From: Lachnospiraceae bacterium | GTDB lineage: Bacteria > Bacillota > Clostridia > Lachnospirales > Lachnospiraceae | DNA: 64,000 nt | Direction of reading: 5' to 3' | Assembly (NCBI GenBank): GCA_021202465.1 | Contig: JAJQCZ010000035.1 | Span: forward strand, 40,447-104,446 | Shown: in pieces, positions 63,205 to 64,000 of the stretch | Numbering within the stretch: the first letter of the stretch is position 1 | How the letters are laid out: every line of letters starts with the position of its first letter | Made by a program: the position numbers and the translations under genes | The notes under the pieces: generated by a model | Told to the model about the DNA's origin: nothing | Databases searched by the model: none | What the model saw: the letters and a program-made list of their open reading frames with translations, nothing else

Positions 63205-64000
63205 ATGATCCAGAGTATAACCAAGCGGGACGGCCGCGTCGTCCTGTATGATGAAAATAAAATCGCCGCCGCCATCCTGAAAGCGCTGGAGGCCTCCGGC
63301 GAGGGGAATGCGGCTGACGCTGCACGCATCGCCAACGATGTCCAGGGAGAGCTGGAATCCTCTTTTCCCAATGAGTCTCCGAACATCGAAGTCATCCAGG
63401 ACATGGTGGAAAAGCAGCTGATGAATCACGGCTTCAGCCGTTCAGCCAAGGCCTACATCCTGTACCGCGCCAACCGTACCCGGGTCCGGGAAGCGAACAC
63501 CTCCCTGATGAAGACCATTGACGAGATCACGCGGGTGGATGCCCGTGCCAGCGACATTAAGCGGGATAACGCCAACATCGACGGGAACACCGCCATGGGA
63601 AGCATGCTGCAGATCGGCTCCGCCGGAGCGAAGGCCTACAACGAGAACTACCTGCTGCGCCCGGAGCACGCACAGGCCTACCGGAACGGCGACATCCACA
63701 TTCACGATTTTGATTTCTACTCGCTGACCACGACCTGCTGCCAGATCAATATCCTGAAGCTGTTCCACGGCGGCTTCTCAACAGGCCACGGCTATCTGCG
63801 GGAACCGCAGACCATCCAGAGCTACACCGCCCTGGCGGCCATCGCCATCCAGTCGAACCAGAACGACCAGCACGGCGGACAGTCCATCCCCAACTTCGAC
63901 TACGGAATGGCGGAGGGCATCGCCAAGACCTATCGGAGAACCTATGCGCATGTCCTGCGGGATGCCGTGGAGGACTATCTGGACCGGGAAAACGTCGCAG
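63205..64000 (+). CDS. nrdD: Anaerobic ribonucleoside-triphosphate reductase (partial, 5' end)
   Basis: 265 codons are visible; the gene runs off the window. AGGAGGG precedes the ATG at 63205. Residues 1-95 are an ATP-cone allosteric domain (ITKRDGRVVLYDENKIAAAI). The catalytic domain begins near 100, with NANIDGNTAMGSMLQIGSAG, DIHIHDFDFY, TCCQINI and HGGQSIPNFDYGMAEGI, all typical of class III NrdD. It makes deoxyribonucleotides without oxygen, after glycyl-radical activation by NrdG. Confidence 0.96.
   Translation, partial: MIQSITKRDGRVVLYDENKIAAAILKALEASGEGNAADAARIANDVQGELESSFPNESPNIEVIQDMVEKQLMNHGFSRSAKAYILYRANRTRVREANTSLMKTIDEITRVDARASDIKRDNANIDGNTAMGSMLQIGSAGAKAYNENYLLRPEHAQAYRNGDIHIHDFDFYSLTTTCCQINILKLFHGGFSTGHGYLREPQTIQSYTALAAIAIQSNQNDQHGGQSIPNFDYGMAEGIAKTYRRTYAHVLRDAVEDYLDRENVA

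Overview
The window looks like a chromosome segment of a strictly anaerobic, Gram-positive gut Clostridium relative, most likely Lachnospiraceae. Supporting signs are AGGAGG ribosome sites, the SCIFF peptide with its radical-SAM maturase, NEAT and Shp-type heme proteins, Fe-S serine dehydratase (sdaAB/sdaAA), anaerobic ribonucleotide reductase (nrdD), a KamA radical-SAM enzyme and sortase-free giant surface proteins. The family placement is inference. Nearly all genes lie on the minus strand; the right edge (61.5-64 kb) is on the plus strand.

Layout. 1-8.9 kb: a giant secreted protein (signal peptide, transglutaminase-like domain, BspA-type leucine-rich repeats, Cys-motif modules), split by a G8-tract frameshift and cut by the window edge. 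9.2-10.9 kb: scfA-scfB. 11-12.6 kb: a HipB/HipA-like toxin-antitoxin pair. 12.7-27.4 kb: an eight-gene heme acquisition operon (2220-aa NEAT/FIVAR surface protein, Shp-like protein, binding lipoprotein, FecCD permease, ATPase, DUF454 protein and a CydDC-like exporter pair whose first half is frameshifted). 27.8-28.6 kb: an Rpn-type nuclease gene between 23-bp direct repeats. 28.8-30.6 kb: two linked DtxR/MntR-like regulators. 30.7-32.9 kb: tandem P-II protein and DUF1538 membrane protein. 33-40.9 kb: Ser/Thr kinase, small membrane protein and a 1895-aa Ig-like surface protein, with overlapping reading frames. 41-45.6 kb: aquaporin, MATE pump with MarR regulator, and an Orn/Lys/Arg decarboxylase.

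45.9-48.9 kb is a scar-rich island: a VbhA-like antitoxin fused to a deleted fic toxin, a group II intron fragment behind a terminator, an XRE gene, a tiny hydrophobic peptide, and duplicated pieces of two genes that are intact elsewhere in the window. 48.6-53.4 kb is a cell-envelope O-acylation cluster (SGNH esterase, secreted protein, MBOAT, DHHW protein, cupin-like protein). 53.5-61.1 kb holds an aldo/keto reductase, a methyltransferase, a complete Fic protein, a KamA enzyme, a helicase with an inserted nuclease-like domain, and tRNA-Trp. sdaAB-sdaAA and the start of nrdD close the window.

The most notable observation joins two regions. The second DtxR-like regulator (28849-29688) ends in a cytosolic domain that resembles the surface NEAT heme-binding domains, including a YSMANA motif. 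The regulator promoter and the heme operon promoter carry related dyads (11 of 14 bases alike) at the same place just after the -10. This suggests a self-contained heme- or metal-sensing circuit with a NEAT-like sensor fused to a DNA-binding domain, which I do not recognise as a described system. Three independent single-base frameshifts (two in homopolymers) may be phase variation or assembly error; the sequence alone cannot decide.
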